Source: Roseovarius indicus
GTDB taxonomy: Bacteria; Pseudomonadota; Alphaproteobacteria; Rhodobacterales; Rhodobacteraceae
Length of the DNA stretch: 64,000 bases
Direction: 5' to 3'
Assembly: GCF_008728195.1 (NCBI RefSeq)
Contig: NZ_CP031598.1
Span: 5,022,001 to 5,086,000, forward strand
The notes beneath the pieces are model-generated. The model was not told the origin of the DNA. It did no database searches and saw only the letters and a list, made by a program, of their open reading frames with translations. A program made the translations under genes and the position numbers. Below are positions 52,851 to 61,033 of the stretch, piece after piece (the first letter of the stretch is position 1; each line of letters begins with the position of its first letter).

Positions 52851-53624
52851 TCAGCGGCGCGGATCGTCGCTGTCGTCATCCTCGTCGTCATCGTCATCCG
52901 AGCTGTCCGGCAGGTTGAAGAAGCTGTCCGCGTCGTACTTGTCGCCCGAATCGCTCTCTTCTTCCTCGTCGCCCGACAGGCTGAACGTCTCCAGCCCCTC
53001 GATGGCGGTGGGCATCTTCGGCTCCGGATCCATCTCCAGGCTCTGCTCGGTGCTCAGCAGGCGGCGGCGGGCCTCGTCATCCATCGGCTCGCCTTCCTTG
53101 GCCCGCTTGGCGGCGGCCTTCTGCACGGCGGCGTCAAGCTCCGTCTGTTTGCACAGGCCCAGCGCGACCGGGTCGATCGGCTGCATGTTGGAAATGTTCC
53201 AGTGCGTCCGCTCGCGGATCGTCTGGATCGTCGGCTTGGTGGTGCCCACCAGCTTGGCGATCTGCGCATCGGCCAGCTCGGGGTGGAACTTCACCAGCCA
53301 CAGGATGGCATTCGGCCGGTCCTGCCGTTTCGACAGCGGCGTATAGCGCGGCCCGCGGCGTTTTTCCTCGCCCACGGCGGCCGGGTTGAATTTCAGCTTC
53401 AGCTTGTGCAGCGGGCTGGCCTCGGCCTTGTCGATCTCGTCCTGCGTTAGCTGGTTGTTGGCAATCGGGTCGAAACCCTTCACGCCCGCGGCCACGTCGC
53501 CATCGGCGATGCCCTGGATCTCGAGCTCGTGCATCCCGACGAAATCGGCGATCTGCTTGAAGCTGATCGTCGTGTTGTCCACCAGCCAGACGGCGGTGGC
53601 CTTGGCCATAAGCGGTCCTGACAT
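52851..53624 (-). CDS. trcR: Cell cycle transcriptional regulator TrcR (DUF1013)
   Basis: A 257-residue protein of the DUF1013/TrcR family, limited to alphaproteobacteria. Conserved segments are KATAVWLVDNTTISFKQIADFVGMHELEIQGIADGDVA (an HTH-like region, about 8-45) and RPNAILWLVKFHPELADAQIAKLVGTTKPTIQTIRERTHWN (second HTH-like region, about 105-145). The C-terminus is a long Asp/Glu/Ser tail. The start at 53624 matches family starts; an ATG 15 bases later is possible. It ends in the terminator at 52787. Confidence 0.87.
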   Translation of the reverse strand: MSGPLMAKATAVWLVDNTTISFKQIADFVGMHELEIQGIADGDVAAGVKGFDPIANNQLTQDEIDKAEASPLHKLKLKFNPAAVGEEKRRGPRYTPLSKRQDRPNAILWLVKFHPELADAQIAKLVGTTKPTIQTIRERTHWNISNMQPIDPVALGLCKQTELDAAVQKAAAKRAKEGEPMDDEARRRLLSTEQSLEMDPEPKMPTAIEGLETFSLSGDEEEESDSGDKYDADSFFNLPDSSDDDDDEDDDSDDPRR

Positions 53625-53739
53625 TTCCTTACGTCTCCTTCACGCATATCTTCCCCGTCGCCTGAAATGGCTGTCCCGCTGGGGGACGAGTTTCCGTTGT
53701 CGGGGAACTGACGGGCTATATAGTCCCCACGCGAATAAA

Positions 53740-54384
53740 ATGAAAGTCCGAATAATGCGTGTCTTCTTTGTGCTTCTCCTCTGGGCCTCCGCCGCGCTCG
53801 CCGATGGCGAAAAGGCGGGAAAGTTCGACTATTACGTCCTCGCGCTCAGCTGGTCGCCCACGTGGTGCGCCCTCGAAGGCGACGCGCGCAATTCTCCCCA
53901 ATGCGACGAAACGGCCGATTACGGCTGGGTTCTCCACGGCCTCTGGCCCCAGTACCACCGCGGCTGGCCGGCCAATTGCCCCACCGCCGAACGCCCGCCC
54001 ACGCGTACCATGACCGAAGCGATGACCGACATCATGGGCTCCTCGGGCCTCGCCTGGTACCAGTGGAAGAAACACGGTTCCTGCTCCGGTCTCTCGGCGC
54101 CCGACTACTACGCCCTCTCCCGCGAGGCCTACGCCCGCGTCAAACGGCCCGACGTCTTCCGCAAGCTGAAAGACCCGGTCAAGCTACCCGCCTCCGTCGT
54201 CGAGCAAGCCTTCCTGAAAGCAAACCCCGGGCTCGCGCCGGACATGCTCACCATCACCTGCCGCTCGGGCCGCATCCAAGAGGCCCGCCTCTGCCTCTCG
54301 AAATCCCTCGATCCCGTCCCCTGCGGCCGCGACGTGGTGAAGGACTGCCAGATGAAAAACGCCCTCTTCGCGCCCATCAAATAA
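53740..54384 (+). CDS. Secreted ribonuclease T2 family protein
   Basis: A 214-residue exported RNase. Signal peptide (about 1-22, ending ALA), then the two catalytic motifs HGLWPQY (first conserved His) and WYQWKKHGSC (second His with Glu/Lys region). Several Cys suggest disulfides. RNase T2 enzymes degrade RNA in the periplasm or outside. An ATG 15 bases downstream is an alternative. The gene lies alone between trcR (divergent) and a convergent membrane gene. Confidence 0.9.
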   Translation: MKVRIMRVFFVLLLWASAALADGEKAGKFDYYVLALSWSPTWCALEGDARNSPQCDETADYGWVLHGLWPQYHRGWPANCPTAERPPTRTMTEAMTDIMGSSGLAWYQWKKHGSCSGLSAPDYYALSREAYARVKRPDVFRKLKDPVKLPASVVEQAFLKANPGLAPDMLTITCRSGRIQEARLCLSKSLDPVPCGRDVVKDCQMKNALFAPIK

Positions 54385-54396
54385 GGCGAACCCCAA

Positions 54397-54427
54397 CTTT
54401 CATTGTTCCAAAAATACTCAAATCCCG
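54397..54427 (-). repeat. Degenerate copy of the 38-bp extragenic repeat
   Basis: On the minus strand the stretch reads ...GAGTATTTTTGGAACAATGAAAG, matching the second half of the copies at 4009 and 29887 with a few changes. It lies in the 63-base spacer between two convergent genes. Confidence 0.55.
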
Positions 54428-54447
54428 CACAAGCCACGGGCGGAGCG

Positions 54448-54999
54448 TCAGACCATCCGCCCCACCAGCACCACCAGCGCCACCGGCCACATCACCACGT
54501 GCAGCACGTAGTCGAACCAGTTGCTGCTGCCCCAGCCCATCACCCACGCCGCCTGCCCCAGCACGGCCACCAGCGGCAGGAACCAGTTGCCGGTCATGAA
54601 CCCGTAAGCACACACCACCAGCACCATCACCGCCACGGGCACCGGCGCGAAACCGAAACGATAGAGATCCACCGGCACCACCCCGAACGCCGCCGCCAGG
54701 AACACCGCGTAGAGCACCAGGAAACCCACCAGCTCCCACGCCGCGAACGGCGCCATCGGCACGCCCAAAGACACCGCCACGTGCCGCACCGCCAGCGCCG
54801 GCAGCATCACCCCGAACGGCGCCAATAGCGCCACCGCGCCGCCCACCGCCAGGCTCTCCCGGAACATTGCCACGACCACGACACCCACAACCGCACCGAG
54901 ACCGGCCGAAAGGCCGGGCGAGGCCACCCAGCCCAGCAGGGCGAAGACAACCCACGCCACCAGCACCGCCAAAGCCGCCGAGGCGCCCAACCCGCTCAT
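54448..54999 (-). CDS. Membrane protein of unknown function
   Basis: A 183-residue protein that is almost entirely hydrophobic, with six or so membrane segments and no recognised motif. Its ATG overlaps the stop of the sialidase-like gene by 4 bases, so they are co-transcribed. I do not recognise a family. It may work with the upstream protein, for example as a transporter or assembly factor. Confidence 0.72.
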   Translation of the reverse strand: MSGLGASAALAVLVAWVVFALLGWVASPGLSAGLGAVVGVVVVAMFRESLAVGGAVALLAPFGVMLPALAVRHVAVSLGVPMAPFAAWELVGFLVLYAVFLAAAFGVVPVDLYRFGFAPVPVAVMVLVVCAYGFMTGNWFLPLVAVLGQAAWVMGWGSSNWFDYVLHVVMWPVALVVLVGRMV

Positions 55000-56111
55000 T
55001 GCGCCGCCACCCAGGCCTGGTTGAACACATGCGCCACGACGCCCCGCTTCGTTCCCTTCGAGTACGCCAGCACGATCTCGCCCGTGGTCAACCGCCGCAG
55101 CATCGGATAGCGCAGCGCCCCCTCGCCCTCGAACGCCCGCAGCACCCGCCAGCTTGCGCCTTCGTCCTCGCTCAGCACCAGCCGAAGCACCTCCGGCCGG
55201 TCCCCGTCATCGTTCACCGCCAGCAATATCCGCCCGTCGCCCAGCCCCAGCGCCGCCACGGGCGAGCTCGGGTTCTCCACCTCCATCGGCTCGACATGCG
55301 ACCAGCTCTGCCCGCCATCCTCCGTCCGGCTGACCAGCAGCTTCCGGCTCGGGTCGAAATCCCGCAGGAATGCCACCGCCCGGCTCTCGCTCAACGGCAC
55401 CACCATCGGCTGGATTGGCTTGCCGAACCCGTTCATCCGCCGCGTGTCCCTGACCCGGCCCTGCCGGTCCAGCCGCGCCAGAACCCCGAACGTGCTGCCC
55501 ATCTCGAAATAGGCGGGCAGGCCAAAGCTCCCGTCCTGGTATGCCACCATCGGCGATTTCACCAGGTTCGACCGCCCGAAGACCGGCGACAGGTTCAGCT
55601 TCCGCCCGCGTACGGCCCGCCCGCCCGGCGCCCGCACATCCACGACCGAGGCCATCGCCCAGCCGCCCACCGAGGCCACGGTCGCATACAAGCCATCCCG
55701 CACCGCCTCGTTCTCGATCGTGTTGCCCAGGGTCACCACGATCTGCCCTGGCTCCATCACTTTCGCCAGCCCGCCACGTGTCACCAGCAACCCGGTCGTG
55801 CCGCGCATCCACCCCTCGGTGTCCCGCTCGAAGCCGGTATAGTGGATATCCACATCCGCCTGCGCCTCTTCCGAGCCCTCGAACCACATGATCGTGAACC
55901 CTTCCTCGCGCACGAGGATGCCGGGCGAATGCGCCTGTCCGATATCGGCGGTATAGTCGAAGACCGTGTCGAAAACCGGCTCGCCCTCGGGCGCCACCAC
56001 CTCCGGCACGACGAATTTCCAGCTCAGCGCGGCGTCGGCCCGGATCGCCCAAAAGCTCAGGCCAAGGCTGACCAGCCCCAGCCCGAGTATGACCAGCTGC
56101 GCCGCGCCCAA
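54996..56111 (-). CDS. Sialidase-superfamily (BNR repeat) protein, membrane anchored
   Basis: A protein of about 371 residues with one N-terminal hydrophobic segment (LVILGLGLVSLGLSFWAI) followed by a beta-propeller-type domain. Asp-box-like sequences SRTEDGGQSWSHV and LSEDEGASWRVL are typical of exo-alpha-sialidase family proteins. The start is uncertain: TTG at 56111 avoids overlap with the quinone reductase, whereas an ATG at 56171 would overlap it by 56 bases. Catalytic Arg/Tyr residues cannot be confirmed. Confidence 0.75.
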   Translation of the reverse strand: MGAAQLVILGLGLVSLGLSFWAIRADAALSWKFVVPEVVAPEGEPVFDTVFDYTADIGQAHSPGILVREEGFTIMWFEGSEEAQADVDIHYTGFERDTEGWMRGTTGLLVTRGGLAKVMEPGQIVVTLGNTIENEAVRDGLYATVASVGGWAMASVVDVRAPGGRAVRGRKLNLSPVFGRSNLVKSPMVAYQDGSFGLPAYFEMGSTFGVLARLDRQGRVRDTRRMNGFGKPIQPMVVPLSESRAVAFLRDFDPSRKLLVSRTEDGGQSWSHVEPMEVENPSSPVAALGLGDGRILLAVNDDGDRPEVLRLVLSEDEGASWRVLRAFEGEGALRYPMLRRLTTGEIVLAYSKGTKRGVVAHVFNQAWVAAQ

Positions 56112-56115
56112 CTCC

Positions 56116-57099
56116 CTACCCGACCTTGAGGACGATCTTGCCGATATGCCCGCTCGATTCCAGCCGCGCATGGGCCTTCGACGCGTCGGCCAGCGGGAAT
56201 TCCGAATCCATCACCGGTGCCACTTTCCCGGCCTCCAGCAGCGGCCAGACATGCGCGCGCAGCCCCTCGGCGATCTTCGCCTTCGCCTCGTCGCTCTGCG
56301 GGCGCAGGGTGCTGCCGGTGATCGTCAGCCGCCGCACCATCACTTGCGCGAGGTTCATCTCCACCTTCGGCCCCTGCATGACCGCGATCTGCACCAGCCG
56401 GCCGTCATCGGCCAGGCATTTCAGGTTCCGCGGCAGGTAATCGCCCGCCACCATGTCGAGGATCAGGTTCGCCCCGCCCTCGGGCTTCAGCACCTCGACG
56501 AAATCCTCCTCCTTGTAATTGATCGCCCGCTCGGCCCCGAGGTCGAGGCAGGTCTGGCACTTCTCGTCCGACCCGGCCGTCGCGAACACCCTTGCCCCGA
56601 ATTCCCGCGCCAACTGGATCGCCGTCGTCCCGATCCCGGAAGAGCCGCCATGCACCAGGAAACGCTCGCCGGCCTTGAGCCCGCCGCGCATGAACACGTT
56701 CGTCCAGACGGTAAAGAACGTCTCCGGCAGACAGGCAGCTTCCTTCATCCCCATGCCTTCCGGCACCGGCAGGCAGTGCGCAGCGGGCGTGGCCACGTAT
56801 TCGGCATAGCCGCCCCCGGGCAGCAACGCACACACCTTGTCGCCAACTTTCAGATCGCCGACACCGGCCCCGACCGTCACCACCTCGCCCGAGGCTTCCA
56901 GCCCGGGCAGGTCGCTCGCCGTCGGCGGCGGCGGGTACGCGCCCGCCCGCTGCGAGGCATCCGGCCGGTTCACCCCGGCCCAGGCCACCTTGATGACCAC
57001 TTCGCCATTGCGCGGCTCCGGCACCGGCCGCGTCGTCAACTTCAGAACCTCCGGCCCGCCGGCCTCGGTGATCTCAACGGCGTTCATCGTCTCGGTCAT
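56116..57099 (-). CDS. NAD(P)H-quinone oxidoreductase, zinc-free MDR type (PIG3-like)
   Basis: A 327-residue medium-chain dehydrogenase/reductase. The GroES-like domain begins MNAVEITEAGGPEVLKL; the cofactor loop HGGSSGIGTTAIQLAREFGARV (about 148-169) and later NYKEEDF are typical of PIG3/QOR. Zinc-binding Cys residues are absent, as in quinone reductases. It reduces quinones with NADPH. Minus-strand run with COQ9 upstream and the sialidase-like gene downstream. Confidence 0.9.
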   Translation of the reverse strand: MTETMNAVEITEAGGPEVLKLTTRPVPEPRNGEVVIKVAWAGVNRPDASQRAGAYPPPPTASDLPGLEASGEVVTVGAGVGDLKVGDKVCALLPGGGYAEYVATPAAHCLPVPEGMGMKEAACLPETFFTVWTNVFMRGGLKAGERFLVHGGSSGIGTTAIQLAREFGARVFATAGSDEKCQTCLDLGAERAINYKEEDFVEVLKPEGGANLILDMVAGDYLPRNLKCLADDGRLVQIAVMQGPKVEMNLAQVMVRRLTITGSTLRPQSDEAKAKIAEGLRAHVWPLLEAGKVAPVMDSEFPLADASKAHARLESSGHIGKIVLKVG

Positions 57100-57183
57100 G
57101 CGCGTCTCCCTCGTCTACGGGCATTTTCTTTGGCCCTTGTTTCACACCTGCCCCGCGCAAAGGCAACAGGGGCTCCCGCGCCG

Positions 57184-57876
57184 TCAGCCCGGCCCCGACC
57201 AGCGCCCGGGCATCCCGGTCTGCCCCGGCCCGTTCGGCGGCTTGATCTTGTTGAGGAAGGACAGCGGCCCCTTGATCAGCCCGCTCACGAAGCGGTTGTC
57301 GGCGGCCTGCGCCTTCACCTTCTCGAACTGCATCACGTCGCCGATCCTGCGGTCGAGGAACTCCCACGTCCGCTCCTGCCCCTCGCTGTCATCGCCCAGC
57401 CAGTACAGCACCGTCGAGCCATAGACCCCCGACAGCGTCGCCCGCTTCGTGTACCAGTTGACGTCGTCCGAACTGTCGCCCAGCGCCGTCCATATCCGGT
57501 CGCAGGTCCGCCACAGCGCCTGCGCGCCGTCCATCGCATGATGTGGCAGCGAGAAAAGCGTCATGCCCCGCCGCACCAATTCCTTGTCCTCGGCCGCCTC
57601 CAGCCGCAGCTTCACCGCCGTCGCCACCTTGTCGCGAAACCGCATCTCGCTCATGTCGGTTTCCTCGATCCGGCGGATCATCTCCATGTCGCCCTGCTCG
57701 TGATAGGCCAGCGCCAGGTCGATCGCGCCGCGCGGGCACACCGCCTTGGCAAGCCCCGGCTCCACCTCGGCCTCCTGCACGGCGGCGCGGAATGTCGTCT
57801 CGCTCCAGCCATCGAACGGCACATGGGACTTCGCGGCCTCCAGCAGCCTCGTTTTCACGTCGTCGCTGTCACTCAT
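57184..57876 (-). CDS. COQ9 family protein (ubiquinone biosynthesis)
   Basis: A 230-residue TetR-fold protein. The WSETTFRAAVQEAEVE N-terminal region, the lipid-binding segment LALAYHEQGDMEMIRRI and the C-terminal WYTKRATLSGVYGSTVLYWLGDDSEGQERTWEFLDRRIGDVMQFE are diagnostic. COQ9 binds ubiquinone precursors and presents them to the hydroxylase COQ7. It is divergent from rpsU, a pairing seen in other Rhodobacterales. Confidence 0.93.
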   Translation of the reverse strand: MSDSDDVKTRLLEAAKSHVPFDGWSETTFRAAVQEAEVEPGLAKAVCPRGAIDLALAYHEQGDMEMIRRIEETDMSEMRFRDKVATAVKLRLEAAEDKELVRRGMTLFSLPHHAMDGAQALWRTCDRIWTALGDSSDDVNWYTKRATLSGVYGSTVLYWLGDDSEGQERTWEFLDRRIGDVMQFEKVKAQAADNRFVSGLIKGPLSFLNKIKPPNGPGQTGMPGRWSGPG

Positions 57877-57906
57877 CGGGCCTCTCCGTTTTCGCTTGCG
57901 CCACCC

Positions 57907-57935
57907 TAGACAAACTAAACCGCCTTTGCTATACG
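57907..57935 (+). promoter_or_regulatory. Sigma-70 type promoter of rpsU
   Basis: TAGACA (57907-57912), 17 bases, TATACG (57930-57935), with the extended -10 TGC just before it. The start codon of rpsU lies 52 bases downstream. The AGAAAGGTGGTG ribosome site is at 57970-57981. Five of six -35 and four of six -10 bases match consensus. Confidence 0.6.
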
Positions 57936-57987
57936 GCCACCTCCTGCATTCTCATGCAACTCCAACTTAGAAAGGTGGTGACACCAC

Positions 57988-58194
57988 ATGCAGGTTAGTG
58001 TTCGCGACAACAACGTCGATCAGGCGCTCCGCGCCCTGAAGAAAAAGCTGCAGCGCGAAGGCGTGTTCCGTGAAATGAAGCTTCGGCAACATTTCGAGAA
58101 ACCGTCCGAGAAGCGCGCACGCGAGAAGGCCGAGGCCATCCGCCGTGCTCGCAAGCTGGCGCGCAAGAAAGCCCAGCGCGAAGGTCTGCTCTAA
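57988..58194 (+). CDS. rpsU: 30S ribosomal protein S21
   Basis: A 68-residue highly basic protein; [31 protein letters not shown] is the conserved S21 N-terminus, and the Lys/Arg-rich C-terminal helix follows. S21 binds near the anti-Shine-Dalgarno end of 16S rRNA and helps initiation. It is monocistronic, with its own promoter at 57907 and terminator at 58231. The length is normal for alphaproteobacteria. Confidence 0.97.
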   Translation: MQVSVRDNNVDQALRALKKKLQREGVFREMKLRQHFEKPSEKRAREKAEAIRRARKLARKKAQREGLL

Positions 58195-58230
58195 GACCCG
58201 CATCGCAGCTCTTTGCGACACATCGAAGAC

Positions 58231-58266
58231 GACCCCCGTGGCACCCGCCCGGGGGTTTGTCGTTTC
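58231..58266 (+). terminator. Rho-independent terminator of rpsU
   Basis: ACCCCCG (58232-58238) pairs with CGGGGGT (58250-58256) around an 11-base loop, followed by TTTGTCGTTT. It lies 37 bases after the rpsU stop codon. Confidence 0.7.
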
Positions 58267-58374
58267 AGGGGGGCCTTCCCGGGGCAACAACCGGCCGGTT
58301 CCCGCGACTCACGAAATCGTTAAGGGCCCTCCGCCGGCCGAACCCCTACCTTTCGCCCCAGGAAAGGTAAGCCG

Positions 58375-58995
58375 ATGTCAAACCCAACCCCCCGCCGCCG
58401 CTTCCTCCGCACCGCCCTCGGGCTTGCGGGCGTCACGCTCCTTTCCCGGCCGGCGCAGGCCGCGATTCTCACACCACAACAAACCGAGGGGCCCTTCTAC
58501 CCCACCGGCCCAATGCGCCACGCCGACATCGACAACGACCTCGTCCGCATCGCCGGAGCGGTGCGGCAGGCGGGGGGTACCATCATCCGCCTCACCGGCC
58601 GCGTGCTCGACCGGTCCGGCAACCCCATCCCCGAGGCGCGCGTCGAAATCTGGCAATGCGACGCCTGGGGCAACTACATGCACACCCGCGACCGCGGCAG
58701 CGACATGCACGACCCCGCCTTCCAGGGCTTCGGCCACGACATCACCGATGCGCAGGGCCGCTACAGCTTCCGCACCATCAAGCCCGTCCCCTACCCGGGC
58801 CGCACGCCGCATATCCACGTCAAGGCCTTCGCACAGGGCCGCGAGGTCACCACCCAGTTCTACCTCGCCAATGAACCCGCCAACCAGCGCGACGGCATCT
58901 TCCGCCGCCTCTCGCAGGCCGAGCAGGAGGCCGTTTCCATGCGCTTCACCGACACCGGCGGCGATCCGCAAACCACCGTCGACATCACCCTCTGA
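58375..58995 (+). CDS. Tat-exported intradiol ring-cleavage dioxygenase (protocatechuate 3,4-dioxygenase-like)
   Basis: A 206-residue protein. An RRRFLR twin-arginine motif and hydrophobic stretch (about 6-28) form a Tat signal. The catalytic domain has TEGPFYP, the first iron Tyr in WQCDAWGNYMH, a second Tyr in VPYPGRTPHIHVK and two His ligands in the same segment. It would split catechol-like compounds between the hydroxyls. A periplasmic location and the absence of a partner subunit separate it from protocatechuate dioxygenase alpha/beta pairs. Confidence 0.87.
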   Translation: MSNPTPRRRFLRTALGLAGVTLLSRPAQAAILTPQQTEGPFYPTGPMRHADIDNDLVRIAGAVRQAGGTIIRLTGRVLDRSGNPIPEARVEIWQCDAWGNYMHTRDRGSDMHDPAFQGFGHDITDAQGRYSFRTIKPVPYPGRTPHIHVKAFAQGREVTTQFYLANEPANQRDGIFRRLSQAEQEAVSMRFTDTGGDPQTTVDITL

Positions 58996-59072
58996 GCGCC
59001 GATAACGCTTGATGCCCCCGGCCCGCTCCCCTATCCGGGGGCGAATATCCCACCTGCCGGACACCAGAGCCC

Positions 59073-59738
59073 ATGCAAAAAGACCTCCTGATCGACCGCA
59101 TCCTGCTGGCCGCCATCGCCATCATCTGCGTGATCTCCTTCGCCATCCACCTGTGGGATCCGGTCTACTTCGCCGCCGTCTACGCCTTCGAGGACAGGCT
59201 GGTCGAATACGGCACCGCGCTCTTCCTGCTGGTGGGCAGCGTCGTGCTGATCTCCAACACCCTGTCGCTCAAGGCCAAGGGCATGACCCTCGCCGCCATC
59301 CTCACGGCCATATACGCCCTCCTTTTCTTCCTCGGCGCGGGCGAGGAAATCTCCTGGGGCCAGCGCATCTTCGGCTGGGAATCGAGCGAGTTCTTCCAGG
59401 AAAACAACAAGCAGATGGAAACCAACTTCCACAACCTCGTGGTCGGCGGCAACCACCTGACGAAAACCGTCTTCGGCAGCGGCCTCACGGCGGTGATCCT
59501 GCTCTACCTGATCGTCCTGCCGCTCCTTTACCCGCGCGTCGGGTTCATCCGCCGGCTGGCCGACAAACTCGCCGTGCCGGTCCCCGGCCTGCGCCACACG
59601 CTCTTCGCCGTGGCCGCCAGCCTCGTGATCGTCGCGATGGGCGACCAGAACCGCAAATGGGAAGTCTACGAGCTGATCTTCAGCCTGCTGATGGTCTCGA
59701 TCTTCCTGATGCCCCAAAACCGCGACAAGACGCGCTGA
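59073..59738 (+). CDS. Membrane protein of unknown function
   Basis: A 221-residue protein with five or so hydrophobic segments. A loop with GAGEEISWGQRIFGWESSEFFQENNKQMETNFHNLVVGG (about 89-128) is distinctive and rich in acidic and aromatic residues. This resembles uncharacterised membrane proteins in other proteobacteria, but no function is known to me. It follows the dioxygenase by 77 bases and ends 7 bases before a convergent gene. Confidence 0.75.
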   Translation: MQKDLLIDRILLAAIAIICVISFAIHLWDPVYFAAVYAFEDRLVEYGTALFLLVGSVVLISNTLSLKAKGMTLAAILTAIYALLFFLGAGEEISWGQRIFGWESSEFFQENNKQMETNFHNLVVGGNHLTKTVFGSGLTAVILLYLIVLPLLYPRVGFIRRLADKLAVPVPGLRHTLFAVAASLVIVAMGDQNRKWEVYELIFSLLMVSIFLMPQNRDKTR

Positions 59739-59745
59739 GCCAGCC

Positions 59746-60780
59746 TCAGATAATCTCGTCCTCGTCGTAAAGCGGCGCCGCCTCCATATGGGCGTTCACG
59801 CCCTCGGCGGCATGATCCGCCCGCGGCGTATCGGCCACGTGGAACAGCGCATCGCCCTCGTACACGGTCGGCATGTTCGACCGCCCGATCACGATCCCCC
59901 GCCCGTCACAGATCACCTCGCGCTCGGCTTCGCCGAACGGGTCGGAAATCGCGCCCATCACGTCCCCGCGCGACACCGCCGCGCCGATCGGCACGAAACA
60001 GCGGAAGACACCGCCCACCGGCGCCCGGTACCAATGCGACTCCCGCGCCAGCACCGGTGCATGCCGCACCTTGGGCACGCCCTTGCCGCCGATCATCTTC
60101 AGATGCTGCATCACCCGCAGGATCCCGCTCACCCCGGCCCGTGCGGCCAGCTCGTCGAACCGCAATCCCTCGCCGCCCTCGTAAAGCAGCACGTCGACTC
60201 CGGCCGCCTCCGCCGCCATCCTGAGCGACCCCTCGCGCAGCTTCGACGGCAGCATCACCGGCGCGCCAAAGGCCCGGCCCAGCTCGGCCAGCGTGTCATT
60301 GCCCGGCGTCAGCCGGATCTGCGGCAGGTTCAGCCGGTGGATCGCGGCGGAGTGCAGGTCGATCCCCACATCGGCCCGGCGCACCACCTCTTCCATGAAG
60401 ATATGCGCCAGCCGCGAGGCCATCGAGCCTTCGCTTACCCCCGGAAAGCACCGGTTCAGATCGCGCCGGTCCGGCAGGTAGCGTGAATGGTTGTGAAACC
60501 CGTAGGTGTTGACGATCGGGATCGCCATCAGCGTGCCGGCCATCGACTTCAGCGCCTTGGCCTTCAGAAGCCGCCGCACCACCTCGACCCCGATCACCTC
60601 GTCGCCATGCACGGCGGCCGAGACGAACATCACCGGCCCGGGCTTCTTGCCATGAATGACATGCACCGAAAGCGTGACCGGCGTGTGATCCGACAGGGTG
60701 CTCACCGGCACCTCGACCGTCCGGCGGGTGCCCGCCTCGATCACGTGCCCGTTTATCTTGAATGCCTCTCGGCCGCTCAT
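59746..60780 (-). CDS. Succinylglutamate desuccinylase/aspartoacylase family protein
   Basis: A 344-residue zinc hydrolase. The zinc ligands are in AAVHGDEVIG (His, Glu) and a later His in VGIDLHSAAI; DLNRCFPG is the conserved substrate-site motif. A C-terminal beta domain follows. The family removes acyl groups from N-acyl amino acids. No rimK-type partner is adjacent. Its ATG at 60780 precedes KINGHVIEAGTR, a normal family start. Confidence 0.88.
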   Translation of the reverse strand: MSGREAFKINGHVIEAGTRRTVEVPVSTLSDHTPVTLSVHVIHGKKPGPVMFVSAAVHGDEVIGVEVVRRLLKAKALKSMAGTLMAIPIVNTYGFHNHSRYLPDRRDLNRCFPGVSEGSMASRLAHIFMEEVVRRADVGIDLHSAAIHRLNLPQIRLTPGNDTLAELGRAFGAPVMLPSKLREGSLRMAAEAAGVDVLLYEGGEGLRFDELAARAGVSGILRVMQHLKMIGGKGVPKVRHAPVLARESHWYRAPVGGVFRCFVPIGAAVSRGDVMGAISDPFGEAEREVICDGRGIVIGRSNMPTVYEGDALFHVADTPRADHAAEGVNAHMEAAPLYDEDEII

Positions 60781-60937
60781 ACCCGTCGCCGTCCTGATAC
60801 CTCACCGGATGCCATAGGCAAAAACGCCCGGACTGTCCATTGCCGCGCAAACCGCCCGGCCAAGCCTCCCTCGATCCTGCACCACCACGGGTTTCGAACC
60901 GGTGAAGACTCCAGCGGTCCAGCCGCAAGACCAAACC

Positions 60938-61015
60938 CATGCTTCTTCTGGCCAAAAATATCCCGGGGGAGGCGTTGAAGCCCCTCGGGGCTTCAACGTC
61001 GGGGGCAGAGCCCCC
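60938..61015 (-). repeat. Rhodobacteraceae-type extragenic element with two hairpins
   Basis: On the minus strand it reads GGGGGC-AGA-type hairpin (61001-61015), then an 11-bp stem hairpin GTTGAAGCCCC/GGGGCTTCAAC (60974-60997), then CCCCCGGGATATTTTTGGCC and AGAAGAAGCATG. I recognise the GGGATATTTTTGGCCAGAAGAAG end as a common dispersed sequence of this family. It follows the peroxiredoxin gene (minus) by about 19 bases and may end its transcription. Confidence 0.7.
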
Positions 61016-61033
61016 TTCAAACCGGCCGAACGA

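Noticed and set aside
60880..60910. GGTTTCGAACC-like stretch resembling a tRNA T-arm
   Set aside because: The flanking bases do not pair into a T stem, and no acceptor, D or anticodon arm can be built around it.
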